Below are positions 18,253 through 26,825 of a DNA stretch of 64,000 nt, piece by piece. The stretch covers positions 372,001 through 436,000 of the forward strand of contig NZ_JAGIAM010000001.1 of assembly GCF_017744835.1 (NCBI RefSeq). The letters run 5' to 3'. Positions within the stretch are counted from its first letter, which is position 1, and each line of letters opens with the position of its first letter. This stretch comes from Sphingomonas sp. Its GTDB lineage: Bacteria; Pseudomonadota; Alphaproteobacteria; Sphingomonadales; Sphingomonadaceae. A model generated the notes under the pieces. It was not told where the DNA came from and made no database searches. It was given only the letters and a program-made list of their open reading frames with translations. Made by a program: the position numbers and the translations under genes.

Positions 18253-18948
18253 ATGCGCCGATTTCTCCTCACCGGCTTCGCGCTCGCCGCCAGCGCTGCC
18301 GCAGCCCCCGCTCTCGCCGAAGGCCCCAGCATGTTCGTCAGCCCGATGGGCGAGCCGTTCCGCGGGCCCGACGCGCCCAATCTCTGGTTCGACCAGGCCG
18401 ACACCAGCCATGACGGCGCACTGACGCTCCCCGAGATGGAGGCCGATGCGATGCGCTTCTTCGCGACGCTCGACCGCAAGCACGACGGCGAGATCGATCC
18501 CGACGACCTAGAATATTACGAGAATGTCGTCGCGCCGATGGTCCGGGTGGCGGGCGGCGGCGGCGGGCCCGGAGGCGGCGACGGACCCGGCGGCGGCGAT
18601 TCGGACGGCCCGTCGCGCCCGTCCGCCTATGTCGCCGGCGGCGCCGCGCGCTTCGGCTATTTCAGCTATCCCGAGCCGGTGATCGTCGCCGACACCAATT
18701 TCAACCGCGGCGTCGACCAGCGCGAGTTCCGCGCCGCCGCCGACAAAAGGTTCGCGCTGCTCGACAAGAACGGCGACGGCAAGCTCGAGAAGGGCGAGCT
18801 GCCCAAGATCGATCCGCCGTCGTTCCGCGGCGGCAAGGGCGGCGGCCGGGGTCACGGCGGCGGCCGTCACGGCGGACATCGCGGCGGCGGCATGGGTGGA
18901 ATGGGCAGAATGGGCGGGGGCATGGGCCCCGGCGGCATGGGCGAGTGA
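18253..18948 (+). CDS. Exported EF-hand protein with Gly/His-rich tail
   Basis: A 231-residue protein. A signal peptide (FLLTGFALAASAAAAPALA, residues 3-21) precedes two pairs of EF-hand-like calcium loops: DTSHDGALTLPE and DRKHDGEIDPDD in the first pair, DTNFNRGVDQRE and DKNGDGKLEKGE in the second. A Gly-rich linker (about residues 100-118) separates the pairs, and the last ~40 residues are a Gly/His/Met-rich tail with repeats of GHGGGRHGGHRGGG and GGMG. The loops keep the D-x-D/N-x-D/N-G spacing except the third, which has D-N-N. It is probably periplasmic or surface-exposed and binds Ca2+ and perhaps transition metals through the His/Met tail. Function not known. Confidence 0.85.
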   Translation: MRRFLLTGFALAASAAAAPALAEGPSMFVSPMGEPFRGPDAPNLWFDQADTSHDGALTLPEMEADAMRFFATLDRKHDGEIDPDDLEYYENVVAPMVRVAGGGGGPGGGDGPGGGDSDGPSRPSAYVAGGAARFGYFSYPEPVIVADTNFNRGVDQREFRAAADKRFALLDKNGDGKLEKGELPKIDPPSFRGGKGGGRGHGGGRHGGHRGGGMGGMGRMGGGMGPGGMGE

Positions 18949-18982
18949 CGATCCCGCCGCGCCTTTGCAGTATTCGCTGAAG

Positions 18983-19062
18983 CGGCACCGGCCCGCTCCC
19001 CCAGCCGGCCACCCAACGGCAGTATCATATGGGTGGCCGGGTGGGGGAGCGGGCCGGTGCCG
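18983..19062. repeat. Large inverted repeat with 32-bp arms
   Basis: Arms at 18983-19014 and 19031-19062 are inverted copies with one mismatch, around a 16-base AT-rich spacer. It occupies most of the gap between the convergent EF-hand gene and the small minus-strand gene. The arms start CGGCACCGGCCCGCTCCCCC. It could act as a bidirectional terminator, but the arms are far longer than needed and no T-run follows, so it may also be a mobile palindromic (REP-like) element. Confidence 0.8.
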
Positions 19063-19071
19063 GAACTGACT

Positions 19072-19332
19072 CTAGTGCGCGCGGTCGGCTGCCTTGTCCG
19101 CCGCCCAGGCATAGTCGCGCGCGGCGGCGCGAAGCTCGGGGTCCTCGAACGCAACGTCGGGATCGGGCGCCGCACCCAGCGCATGGAGCAGCGCCCAGAG
19201 CGCGAAGCGCCGCCCGGGCTCCTGCTCCACGGCGAAGTCGGTGCCCAGCCGCTCGATACCGCGCTCCAGCGCGACGGGATCGTCGAGCCCTTCGGTGCCG
19301 AAATAATGGGTTAACAGCGCGTCGAGGTCCAT
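19072..19332 (-). CDS. Small conserved hypothetical protein
   Basis: An 86-residue, acidic, helical protein beginning MDLDALLTHYFGTEGLDD. No known domain was recognised; the composition (Asp/Glu/Ala-rich, with a WALLHALG helix) and the regular codon use suggest a real coding gene. It is divergent from rsmE with only 81 bp between start codons, and convergent with the EF-hand gene across the large palindrome. Confidence 0.65.
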   Translation of the reverse strand: MDLDALLTHYFGTEGLDDPVALERGIERLGTDFAVEQEPGRRFALWALLHALGAAPDPDVAFEDPELRAAARDYAWAADKAADRAH

Positions 19333-19413
19333 GCCGCCAGCACTGCGCCTCGCCGCCGCCGCATGCAAGCGCCTCCGGTTGAAGCCGCGCGCCGGATCGG
19401 CCAGAGAAAGCCG

Positions 19414-20157
19414 ATGCCCGCCACCCCCGCCTGGCCGCCGCAATCGACTCCGCGGCTCTTCGTCGAGACAGTGCTCTCCGCCGGCCTGCGCCTGCCGCTC
19501 GACGGCGCGCCGGCCAATTACCTGCTCGCAGTGATGCGATTGAAGAACGGCGATCCGGTCAAGCTGTTCGACGGCGCCACCGGCGAATGGCTCGCGCTCG
19601 CCCGCGACTTGCGCAAGCGCGACCTCGTCCTCGAAGTCACCGAACAGCTCCGCCCGCTCGAGCCCGTGCCCGATCTCTGGCTCTGCGCCGCGCCGATCAA
19701 GAAGGGCCGGATCGACTGGGTCGCCGAAAAGGCCTGCGAGCTCGGCGTCGCCCGCCTCCTCCCGGTGCTCACCCGCCGCACCGTGATCGACCGGCTCAAC
19801 CTCGATCGGTTGCGCAGCCACATGGTCGAGGCGGCAGAGCAATGCGGCCGCACTGCGCTTCCTGAACTCGCCGAACCGGTCAAGCTCGCCGCGCTGCTCT
19901 GCGACTGGCCGGCCGAGCGCACGCTGTTCTTCGCCGACGAGACCGGCGGCGTCCCCGCGGTCGAGGCGATGCGCGCCCGCCCCGGCCCCGCCGCGATCCT
20001 GGTCGGCCCCGAAGGCGGGTTCGATGCCGAGGAGCGCGAGGCGATCCGCGCGCTTCCCCAGGCCGTCGGCATCGCGCTCGGCCCGCGCATCCTGCGTGCC
20101 GAGACCGCCGCCGCGGCCGCCGTAAGCCTTTGGATGGGCACGGCCGGCGATTGGTGA
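19414..20157 (+). CDS. rsmE: 16S rRNA (uracil-1498-N3)-methyltransferase RsmE
   Basis: A 247-residue SPOUT methyltransferase that modifies U1498 of 16S rRNA. The knot motifs are clear: ILVGPEGGFDAEEREAI and the C-terminal LGPRILRAETAAAAAVSL. A short N-terminal PUA-like domain begins RLFVETVLSAGLRLPL and contains YLLAVMRLKNGDPVKLFDG. I placed the start at the ATG at 19414 (MPATPAWP); an earlier ATG at 19363 would add 17 residues with no family similarity. Followed by gshA after 57 bp. Confidence 0.93.
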   Translation: MPATPAWPPQSTPRLFVETVLSAGLRLPLDGAPANYLLAVMRLKNGDPVKLFDGATGEWLALARDLRKRDLVLEVTEQLRPLEPVPDLWLCAAPIKKGRIDWVAEKACELGVARLLPVLTRRTVIDRLNLDRLRSHMVEAAEQCGRTALPELAEPVKLAALLCDWPAERTLFFADETGGVPAVEAMRARPGPAAILVGPEGGFDAEEREAIRALPQAVGIALGPRILRAETAAAAAVSLWMGTAGDW

Positions 20158-20214
20158 CCGAACGGTACATATTCACTCTGGCGCACCGCCCGCGCCGCGA
20201 GTAAAGGCCCGCGC

Positions 20215-21588
20215 ATGAGCACGAAGACCGTTTCGAACAGCAACGCAGCGGTCATCGAGGATCGTGCGCAGCTCATCGACTATTTCGCCCGCGGCGAGAA
20301 GCCCAAGGACCGTTGGCGCATCGGCACCGAGCACGAGAAGTTCGTCTTCTCGACGCGCGACCACCACGCCCCCAGCTATGACGAGCCCGGCGGCATCCGC
20401 GACCTGCTGATGGCGCTCACCGAGTTCGGCTGGAAGCCGATCGAGGAGAATGGCAACGTCATCGCGCTCGCGGGGCCGGACGGCACGGTAAGCCTCGAGC
20501 CGGCGGGCCAGCTCGAGCTTTCGGGCGCGCCGCTCGAGAATCTCCACCAGACCTGCGCCGAGACCGGGCGCCACTTGCAGCAGGTCAAGCGCGTCGGCGA
20601 ACGGCTCGGCTTCGAAGTGCTCGGCCTCGGCATGTGGCACGACAAGGCGCGCGCCGACCTGCCGATCATGCCCAAGGGGCGCTACGGCATCATGCTGCGC
20701 CACATGCCGCGCGTCGGTAGCCTCGGGCTCGACATGATGCTGCGCACCTGCACGATCCAGGTGAACCTCGACTATGCGTCCGAGGCGGACATGGCCAAGA
20801 AGTTCCGCGTCGGCCTCGCGCTCCAGCCGCTGGCGACCGCGCTCTTCGCCAATTCGCCCTTCACCGAGGGCAAGCCCAACGGCTTCCTCAGCTTCCGCAG
20901 CCACATCTGGTCGGACACCGATCCGGCGCGCACCGGCATGCTGCCCTTCGTGTTCGAAGAGGGCTTCGGCTATGAGCGCTACGCCGAGTACGCGCTCGAT
21001 GTGCCGATGTACTTCGTCTACCGCGACGGCCAGTACATCGACGCCGCCGGCCAGAGCTTCCGCGATTTCCTGAAGGGCGAGCTCCCCGCCTATCCCGGCC
21101 ACAAGCCGACGATCGACGACTGGGCCGACCATCTCTCGACCGCCTTCCCCGAAGTGCGGCTCAAGACCTTCCTCGAGATGCGCGGCGCCGACGGCGGCCG
21201 CTGGGGCCGCATCTGCGCGCTGCCGGCGCTCTGGGTCGGGCTGCTCTACGACGAAGCGGCGCTCGACGCGGCGTGGGACGTGGTCAAGGGCTGGTCGATG
21301 GAAGAGCGCGAGGCGCTGCGCAATGCGGTGCCGAAGCTCGCGCTCAACGCGCCGATCCCCGGCGGCGGCATTCTCCGCGACATCGCCGGCGAGGTGCTCG
21401 ACATCGCCGGCGCCGGCCTCAACGCCCGCGCGCGGTTCAACGCCTCGGGCGACAACGAGAGCGGCTTCCTCGACCCGCTCCGCGAGATCGTCCGCACCGG
21501 CCGCGTGCCCGCGCAGATCCTGCTCGACCGCTACAACGGCGATTGGGGCGGCGACATCACGCGGGTGTACGAAGAAGCGAAGTTCTGA
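20215..21588 (+). CDS. gshA: Glutamate-cysteine ligase
   Basis: A 457-residue cytosolic enzyme for the first step of glutathione synthesis. It belongs to the plant/alphaproteobacterial (GCS2, group 3) type, as shown by the length, the early RIGTEHEKFVF, then DGTVSLEPAGQLELSGAPL, and the conserved FRSHIWSDTDPARTGMLPF. The disulfide redox-switch cysteines of plants were not looked for in detail. Transcribed with rsmE possibly. It ends close to an inverted repeat shared with the convergent gene. Confidence 0.94.
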   Translation: MSTKTVSNSNAAVIEDRAQLIDYFARGEKPKDRWRIGTEHEKFVFSTRDHHAPSYDEPGGIRDLLMALTEFGWKPIEENGNVIALAGPDGTVSLEPAGQLELSGAPLENLHQTCAETGRHLQQVKRVGERLGFEVLGLGMWHDKARADLPIMPKGRYGIMLRHMPRVGSLGLDMMLRTCTIQVNLDYASEADMAKKFRVGLALQPLATALFANSPFTEGKPNGFLSFRSHIWSDTDPARTGMLPFVFEEGFGYERYAEYALDVPMYFVYRDGQYIDAAGQSFRDFLKGELPAYPGHKPTIDDWADHLSTAFPEVRLKTFLEMRGADGGRWGRICALPALWVGLLYDEAALDAAWDVVKGWSMEEREALRNAVPKLALNAPIPGGGILRDIAGEVLDIAGAGLNARARFNASGDNESGFLDPLREIVRTGRVPAQILLDRYNGDWGGDITRVYEEAKF

Positions 21589-21596
21589 ATCCCATC

Positions 21597-21677
21597 GTCA
21601 TCCCCGCGAAGGCGGGGACCCAGGAATCACGAGCGCCGTCGCCTGGGGCTCTGGGTCCCCGCCTTCGCGGGGATGAC
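21597..21677. repeat. REP-like inverted repeat, CCCGCGAAGGCGGGG type
   Basis: Two perfect 26-bp inverted arms (21597-21622 and 21652-21677) enclose a 29-bp spacer. Each arm itself holds the small palindrome CCCCGCGAAGGCGGGG, so it can fold as a Y-shaped structure. This class of repeat is common in alphaproteobacteria and Sphingomonas genomes; its translation typically reads HPREGGDP. It overlaps the 3' end of the minus-strand membrane methyltransferase gene, where it supplies the last part of the reading frame. Confidence 0.85.
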
Positions 21678-22962
21678 GGTTGAATATTCGCCCAAACACC
21701 CGCGGCACCACGCCATGTCGCGCCATCCACGCGTCATAGTCCCGATAGACCGGATCCGCGCGCAAATGCCGTTCCTCGGTTCGCGCGCGCCAGTAATAGA
21801 CTCCGCTCACCACCCCCATCACCGCGGCGTTGCGGATTCCGTCCACCCAGCCGGTGGTGGCGAGAAAGGGCATCGATGAGAGCCACCAGAACAGGTTCTT
21901 CGACAGATAGGCCGGGTGCCGGCTCCATGCATAAGGGCCGTGGGTGATAACCCCGCGGTTGGTGAGGTTGGAGAAGCGCAGCCCGAACGCCACCGTCGCC
22001 CAGGCATAGATAGCCGTCAGCACGGCCAGCATCATGCCCCAGCCCGCCAGCAGCCAGGCGGGCGCGCCGCTCATCCACCAGGTCCATTCGGCCGCACCGG
22101 TGTGATAATCGAGCGCCCCGCCTTCGCGCATCAGCACGAAGGGCGGATAGCAGATCAGCGCCGCGGTCCAGCCAGCCGCATAGGGATTGGCGGTGCGGAT
22201 GTGCGCGTCGAGCGGGCGGAAGGTCAGGATGTACCCCGCCGTCGCGAACGCCACGTCGACCACGAACATGAAGCCGACCAGCGTACCCGCCAGCCGCACC
22301 GGATCGCCCAGCACCGCGCGCGGATCGGTCGAAACCAGCTCGGCGAAGCCGATCGGCACCACCGCGAGCATGAAGGCCAGGAAGAAGCCCTTCACGGCCC
22401 AGCTGCGCAGATGGTTCCAGATCGCCTCGGCGTTCCAGCCCTTCTGCCCCATCGCCCAGGCGCCGAGCGACCAGGCGCCATCGCGCGGCTCGATCAGCCG
22501 CCGGTCGATCCACAGCACATAGGGAATCGAGCCGAGGAACAGCAAAGGCGAGGCCATGCCGAAGCACCAGAGCGCGAAGGGGAAATCGGCATAATCGGTG
22601 TTCCACCAGAAGCGCCCCGCGGCATAGACGGCCGCAAGTGCTCCCCAGGTCAGCCACAGCCCGACGAGCTTGGTCACCGACAGGTCGATCGTCTCGCGCC
22701 ACGGGCGCGGCATGGCCCAGTCGATCCCCGTCGAGGGATTGCGATGGACCTTGTCGACCAGCAGCGACCACAGGACCATCGGCAGCGCGCAGGCCAGCAC
22801 ATTGACCAGCGCCGCATAGGGCCCGTCCATGCCGAAGCGGTGCGCCACCGCCATCCACGCCGTGAGCCCGGCAAGTCCGGCCAGCCCCACGCCATGGCTC
22901 ACCGCAGAGCGCGGGCGGGGCTCGGCCTTGGCCCGGGCGGCAAGGGCGCGGTCGTGATACAT
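21598..22962 (-). CDS. Membrane methyltransferase, isoprenylcysteine methyltransferase-like
   Basis: A 454-residue integral membrane protein with about ten hydrophobic segments. The C-terminal region, HGPYAWSRHPAYLSKNLFWWL and YWRARTEERHLRADPVYRDY, is the signature of the ICMT/PEMT-like membrane methyltransferases; the rest is an extended N-terminal membrane part. The substrate is unknown and may be a lipid. The natural end is probably near GRIFN; the last 26 residues (HPREGGDPEPQATALVIPG and on) are translated from the REP-like repeat, which has moved into the 3' end of the gene and carries the stop. Convergent with gshA. Confidence 0.82.
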   Translation of the reverse strand: MYHDRALAARAKAEPRPRSAVSHGVGLAGLAGLTAWMAVAHRFGMDGPYAALVNVLACALPMVLWSLLVDKVHRNPSTGIDWAMPRPWRETIDLSVTKLVGLWLTWGALAAVYAAGRFWWNTDYADFPFALWCFGMASPLLFLGSIPYVLWIDRRLIEPRDGAWSLGAWAMGQKGWNAEAIWNHLRSWAVKGFFLAFMLAVVPIGFAELVSTDPRAVLGDPVRLAGTLVGFMFVVDVAFATAGYILTFRPLDAHIRTANPYAAGWTAALICYPPFVLMREGGALDYHTGAAEWTWWMSGAPAWLLAGWGMMLAVLTAIYAWATVAFGLRFSNLTNRGVITHGPYAWSRHPAYLSKNLFWWLSSMPFLATTGWVDGIRNAAVMGVVSGVYYWRARTEERHLRADPVYRDYDAWMARHGVVPRVFGRIFNRHPREGGDPEPQATALVIPGSPPSRG

Positions 22963-23086
22963 GGCCGAAACATCTAGCCGCCAATGGTTAGGGAGCCGTG
23001 AAGGGCGGCTCGTCGCGCCCTTTACCCGTCCCGCCTCAGCGGCTTAAGAGCCGTCCATCCTTCCTCCCAGACGAGGTCGCTCCAGA

Positions 23087-24976
23087 ATGAATCGCGCCCT
23101 TCCGCTTGCCGCCCTGCTCCTCGCCACTGCCGCGCCTGCTTTTGCGCAGAATTCCGCGCCGCAGCCGGTGCCGTTCGTCGACACCATCCCCGCAGCGCGC
23201 GACGTGCCCTATCCGGGCACGCTCCAGCTCGACATCGACGCGACCGACACCCAGCGCGGCATCTTCCGCGTCAAGCAGACCATCCCCGTCGCGAAGAGCG
23301 GCCATATGGTGCTGCTCTACCCGAAGTGGCTGCCCGGCAAGCACGGCCCCCGCGGCGAGATCGAGAAGCTGGCCGGCCTGCAGATTCGCGCGAACGGCCA
23401 GCGCGTCGAGTGGAAGCGCGACCCGGTCGACGTCTTCGCCTTCCATGTCGAAGTGCCGCGCGGCGCCCGCCAGCTCGACCTCGAATTCCAGTTCGTCTCG
23501 GCGACCGCGCCCGACCAGGGCCGCATCGTGATGACGCCCGAGCTGATCAGCCTCCAGTTCAATTCGATGAGCCTCTATCCGGCCGGCTATTTCACGCGCC
23601 AGATCCCGGTGCAGGCGCGAGTGAAGTACCCCGACGGCTGGTCGGCCGCCTCGGGCCTTCCCGCCAACGCGGTCGGCTCGACCTACACCTATGACAAGAC
23701 CAACTACGAAGTGCTGGTCGATTCGCCGGTGCTCGCCGGCCGCTACGGCCGCGCCTTCGAGCTCAGCCCGCGCGTGACGCTCAACGTCTTCGCCGACAGC
23801 CCCGAGGAGCTCGCAGCCACGCCCGAGCAGATCGACGCGCACCGCCGGCTGGTCGACCAGGTAGTCAAGACCATGGGGTCGCAGCACTACGACCATTATC
23901 ATTTCCTGCTGTCGATCAGCGACGAGCTCGGCGGGATCGGGCTCGAGCATCATCGCAGCTCCGAGGACGGCGTGCGCCCCGGCTATTTCACCAAATGGGA
24001 CGAGAATCCCTCGGGCCGCAACCTGCTGCCGCACGAGTTCACCCACAGCTGGGACGGCAAGTACCGCCGCGGCGCCGACCTCTGGGCGCCCGATTTCCGC
24101 ACCCCCACCATCGGTTCGCTGCTCTGGGTCTATGAAGGCCAGACCCAGTTCTGGGGCTATGTCTTCCAGGCGCGCTCGGGGCTGGTGAGCAAGGACGTCA
24201 CGCTCGACGCCTATGCCGCGATCATGGCGAGCCTCGACAATCGCGCCGGCCGCACCTGGCGGCCGATGGGCGACACCACCAACGATCCCGTGATCACGCC
24301 CCGCGCGCCCAAGGGCTGGGTGAGCTGGCAGCGCTCGGAGGATTATTACAACGAGGGCCTGCTGATCTGGATGGAAGTCGATTCGATCCTGCGCGAGCAG
24401 TCGAAGGGCACCAGGTCGATCGACGATTTCGCCCGCGCCTTCTTCCAGGGCCGCGACGGCGACTATGGCGAAGTGGTCTACACTTTCGACGACGTCGTCC
24501 GTGCGCTCGACGCCATCCAGCCCTATGACTGGCGCTCACTGCTCGACAAGCGCGTCAACCATGTCTCGGATCGCGCCCCGCTCGCCGGGTTCGAGCGCAA
24601 CGGCTACAAGCTCGTCTATACCGAGGAGCCCAACAAGGCATCGAGCAAGACCGGCGTGGACCTCGCCTATTCGCTCGGCCTCACCCTCGGCCCCAAGGGT
24701 CTCGTCGCGGTCGCCTGGGGCAGCCCCGCCTTCGATGCCGGGATCGACCTCGGCGACGAGATCGTCGCAGTGAACGGCCGCGGCTATACCGCCGACCGGA
24801 TCAAGGCCGCGGTGCGCGACGCCAGGACCGACAAGGAGCCCATTCGCCTGCTGCTCAAGAGCGGCGACCGCTTCCGCGAAGTCGCCATCGACTATCATGG
24901 CGGGCTTCGCTATCCGCACCTCGTTAAGACGGCCGCGGGAGAGGCTGGCCTCGACAAGCTGCTCCAGCCCCGCTGA
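23087..24976 (+). CDS. Exported M61 family metallopeptidase with PDZ domain
   Basis: A 629-residue protein with a signal peptide (MNRALPLAALLLATAAPAFA). The zinc motif HEFTH lies at residues 316-320, with the downstream glutamate in LWVYEGQTQFWGY, matching the glycyl aminopeptidase family M61. A PDZ domain follows at about residues 530-605 (LGPKGLVAVAWGSPAFDAG, IDLGDEIVAVNG). Members are periplasmic or secreted and cleave N-terminal glycine or similar residues. It is monocistronic or leads into ppa 32 bp later. Length fits the family. Confidence 0.92.
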   Translation: MNRALPLAALLLATAAPAFAQNSAPQPVPFVDTIPAARDVPYPGTLQLDIDATDTQRGIFRVKQTIPVAKSGHMVLLYPKWLPGKHGPRGEIEKLAGLQIRANGQRVEWKRDPVDVFAFHVEVPRGARQLDLEFQFVSATAPDQGRIVMTPELISLQFNSMSLYPAGYFTRQIPVQARVKYPDGWSAASGLPANAVGSTYTYDKTNYEVLVDSPVLAGRYGRAFELSPRVTLNVFADSPEELAATPEQIDAHRRLVDQVVKTMGSQHYDHYHFLLSISDELGGIGLEHHRSSEDGVRPGYFTKWDENPSGRNLLPHEFTHSWDGKYRRGADLWAPDFRTPTIGSLLWVYEGQTQFWGYVFQARSGLVSKDVTLDAYAAIMASLDNRAGRTWRPMGDTTNDPVITPRAPKGWVSWQRSEDYYNEGLLIWMEVDSILREQSKGTRSIDDFARAFFQGRDGDYGEVVYTFDDVVRALDAIQPYDWRSLLDKRVNHVSDRAPLAGFERNGYKLVYTEEPNKASSKTGVDLAYSLGLTLGPKGLVAVAWGSPAFDAGIDLGDEIVAVNGRGYTADRIKAAVRDARTDKEPIRLLLKSGDRFREVAIDYHGGLRYPHLVKTAAGEAGLDKLLQPR

Positions 24977-25008
24977 GACGGGGCGGGGCGCCAACCACAG
25001 GTGCTGAA

Positions 25009-25557
25009 ATGCGTATCGACTTGATTCCGGTGGGCGACGATCCGCCGAACAACCTCAACGTGATCATCGAAGTCCCCACCGGCGGCGAGCCGGTGAAGTA
25101 TGAGTTCGACAAGGCCTCGGGCGCGCTGTTCGTGGATCGCATCCTGCACACGCCGATGCGCTATCCCGCGAACTATGGCTTCGTGCCGCACACGCTGTCG
25201 CCCGACGGCGACCCGCTCGACGCGCTGGTGATCGCGCGCTCGCCCTTCGTGCCGGGCTGCGTCGTCCGCGCCCGCCCGATCGCGGTGCTCAAGCTCGAGG
25301 ACGAGGCCGGCGGCGACGAGAAGCTCGTCTGCGTCCCCGTCGACAGCACCTTCCCCTATTACACCGACGTGGGCGAGCGGCATGACCTGCCCTCGATCGT
25401 GCTCCAGCAGATCGAGCATTTCTTCAAGCACTACAAGGACTTGGAAGCCAAGAAGTGGGTCCGCATCGGCGAATGGGGCGATGCCGAGGAAGCCAAGCGG
25501 ATCGTCCTCGAGGCGATCGAGGCAGCCAAGAAGGCCAAGGAAGCCGCGGCCGCCTGA
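25009..25557 (+). CDS. ppa: Inorganic pyrophosphatase
   Basis: A 182-residue family I soluble pyrophosphatase, which drives biosynthetic reactions by removing PPi. Seen: the EVPTGGEPVKYEFDKASGAL start of the fold, RYPANYGFVPHTLSPDGDPLDALV (with the metal-binding DGDPLD), and the HYKDLEAKKW motif near the end. The length is right for a bacterial hexameric PPase. The Lys/Glu/Ala-rich C-terminal tail is typical of alphaproteobacteria. Confidence 0.96.
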   Translation: MRIDLIPVGDDPPNNLNVIIEVPTGGEPVKYEFDKASGALFVDRILHTPMRYPANYGFVPHTLSPDGDPLDALVIARSPFVPGCVVRARPIAVLKLEDEAGGDEKLVCVPVDSTFPYYTDVGERHDLPSIVLQQIEHFFKHYKDLEAKKWVRIGEWGDAEEAKRIVLEAIEAAKKAKEAAAA

Positions 25558-25584
25558 GGCGTGCCGCCCGGAGGTGAAGCGGCG

Positions 25585-26235
25585 ATGACAGAGCAGGGAC
25601 GCAGGCGGCGGACGATCGGCAATCTGATCGCGCCGCCGCGCTTCCTGGTCTTCATCGCCGCCGCAGCCATCGGGCTCTTCTTCGCCATTCCCGCCTGGGG
25701 CACTCGCACCGGGATCATGGCGGCGTTCGACGCCGCCGCGCTGATCTTCCTGCTCGCGGCGCTGCCGCTGCTCGCGCACCGCTCGAACGACATGCGCCGC
25801 TCGGCCGCGCTCAACGACGCGAACCGGCCGCTGCTCCTCCTCCTGACCGTCGCAGTCAGCTTCGTCGTGCTGGTGGCAGTCGCGAGCGAGCTGATGGAGC
25901 CCGACGTGCCGCGGCGCTGGTCGCTGGCGCTGGTCATCGCCACGCTGGCGCTGTGCTGGACCTTCAGCAACACCGTCTACGCGCTCCATTACGCGCATCT
26001 CTATTACCGCGAGGGCGAGAGCGGCGACGCCGCCGGTCTCGAGTTCCCCGAAACGCCCGAGCCCGATTACTGGGACTTCGTCTATTTCGCCTTCTGCCTG
26101 GGCATGACCTTCCAGACCAGCGACGTGACCGTCACCCAGGGCCGGCTGCGCCGCCCGGTCACGCTCCACTGCCTCGCAGCCTTCGTCTTCAACCTCGGCG
26201 TGCTCGCGTTCACGATCAACGTGCTGGGGGGTTAG
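25585..26235 (+). CDS. DUF1345 membrane protein
   Basis: A 216-residue inner-membrane protein with five hydrophobic segments and the DUF1345 signature: TVYALHYAHLYY, then DYWDFVYFAFCLGMTFQTSDVTV and the final LHCLAAFVFNLGVLAFTINV. The family is of unknown function. The ATG at 25585 is favoured by GGAGGTG at good spacing; a GTG at 25561 would add eight residues. It lies 27 bp after ppa, so may share its transcript. Convergent with a minus-strand hypothetical. Confidence 0.85.
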   Translation: MTEQGRRRRTIGNLIAPPRFLVFIAAAAIGLFFAIPAWGTRTGIMAAFDAAALIFLLAALPLLAHRSNDMRRSAALNDANRPLLLLLTVAVSFVVLVAVASELMEPDVPRRWSLALVIATLALCWTFSNTVYALHYAHLYYREGESGDAAGLEFPETPEPDYWDFVYFAFCLGMTFQTSDVTVTQGRLRRPVTLHCLAAFVFNLGVLAFTINVLGG

Positions 26236-26254
26236 GACGATGCGGGAACTAGCC

Positions 26255-26809
26255 TTAGCGTTCCCGGAACTTCTGGATGGCGATCCAGACGTAGAGGCTG
26301 AACATCGTGCCACTTCCGACGAGCCACGCCCAGGACGCGAAATCGCGCTCCGTCGCGGTGAGACTCTTCAGGAATGCTGCACCGCTAAACAGCAGCGCGA
26401 AGATAACAAAGCGCCAGTTCAGCAGCGCGCGGGCCTCACGCTTCGCTTGCGAAACGGGCAGCGGCGGCGCGCTGTCAGGTCTGTCCTTGACGAGACGAGC
26501 CGGCGCTAAGCTGGCCCAGAATATCCATCCGCACACGCCTGCCACAACAACTGCGGTACTCACCGAATCCGACCAGTCGGGAAGCGACAGGGCGCTTGAA
26601 ATCGAGATCCAGAGGAATATGGCGAGCATGACGATGCCGACCATCTTCCACGTCCCTGTCGGGCCAGCGACTTTGCGCCAGCCTTCAATCAATTCATCAC
26701 GCTCCTCGGCGGTCACGAGCTTCCCGCCACCCTTTTTGGACGGGTAATAGAGATAGCCCCCTTCGATCGGTTTGAACCGCTTGGCGAACGCACCCATCGA
26801 ATCGAACAC
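26255..26809 (-). CDS. Hypothetical membrane protein
   Basis: A 184-residue protein with a soluble N-terminus (GGYLYYPSKKGGGKLVTAEERDELI), then three to four hydrophobic segments from residue 53 on. The GTG start at 26809 has a strong ribosome-binding site, GGGGGAGG nine bases upstream, inside the end of tfoX; an in-frame ATG at 26797 has none. Codon usage is less GC-biased than its neighbours, which may mean acquisition. No family recognised beyond the SKKGGGKLVTAEERDEL-like cytosolic head. Confidence 0.7.
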   Translation of the reverse strand: MFDSMGAFAKRFKPIEGGYLYYPSKKGGGKLVTAEERDELIEGWRKVAGPTGTWKMVGIVMLAIFLWISISSALSLPDWSDSVSTAVVVAGVCGWIFWASLAPARLVKDRPDSAPPLPVSQAKREARALLNWRFVIFALLFSGAAFLKSLTATERDFASWAWLVGSGTMFSLYVWIAIQKFRER

Positions 26810-26825
26810 TATTCGTATCCTCCCC

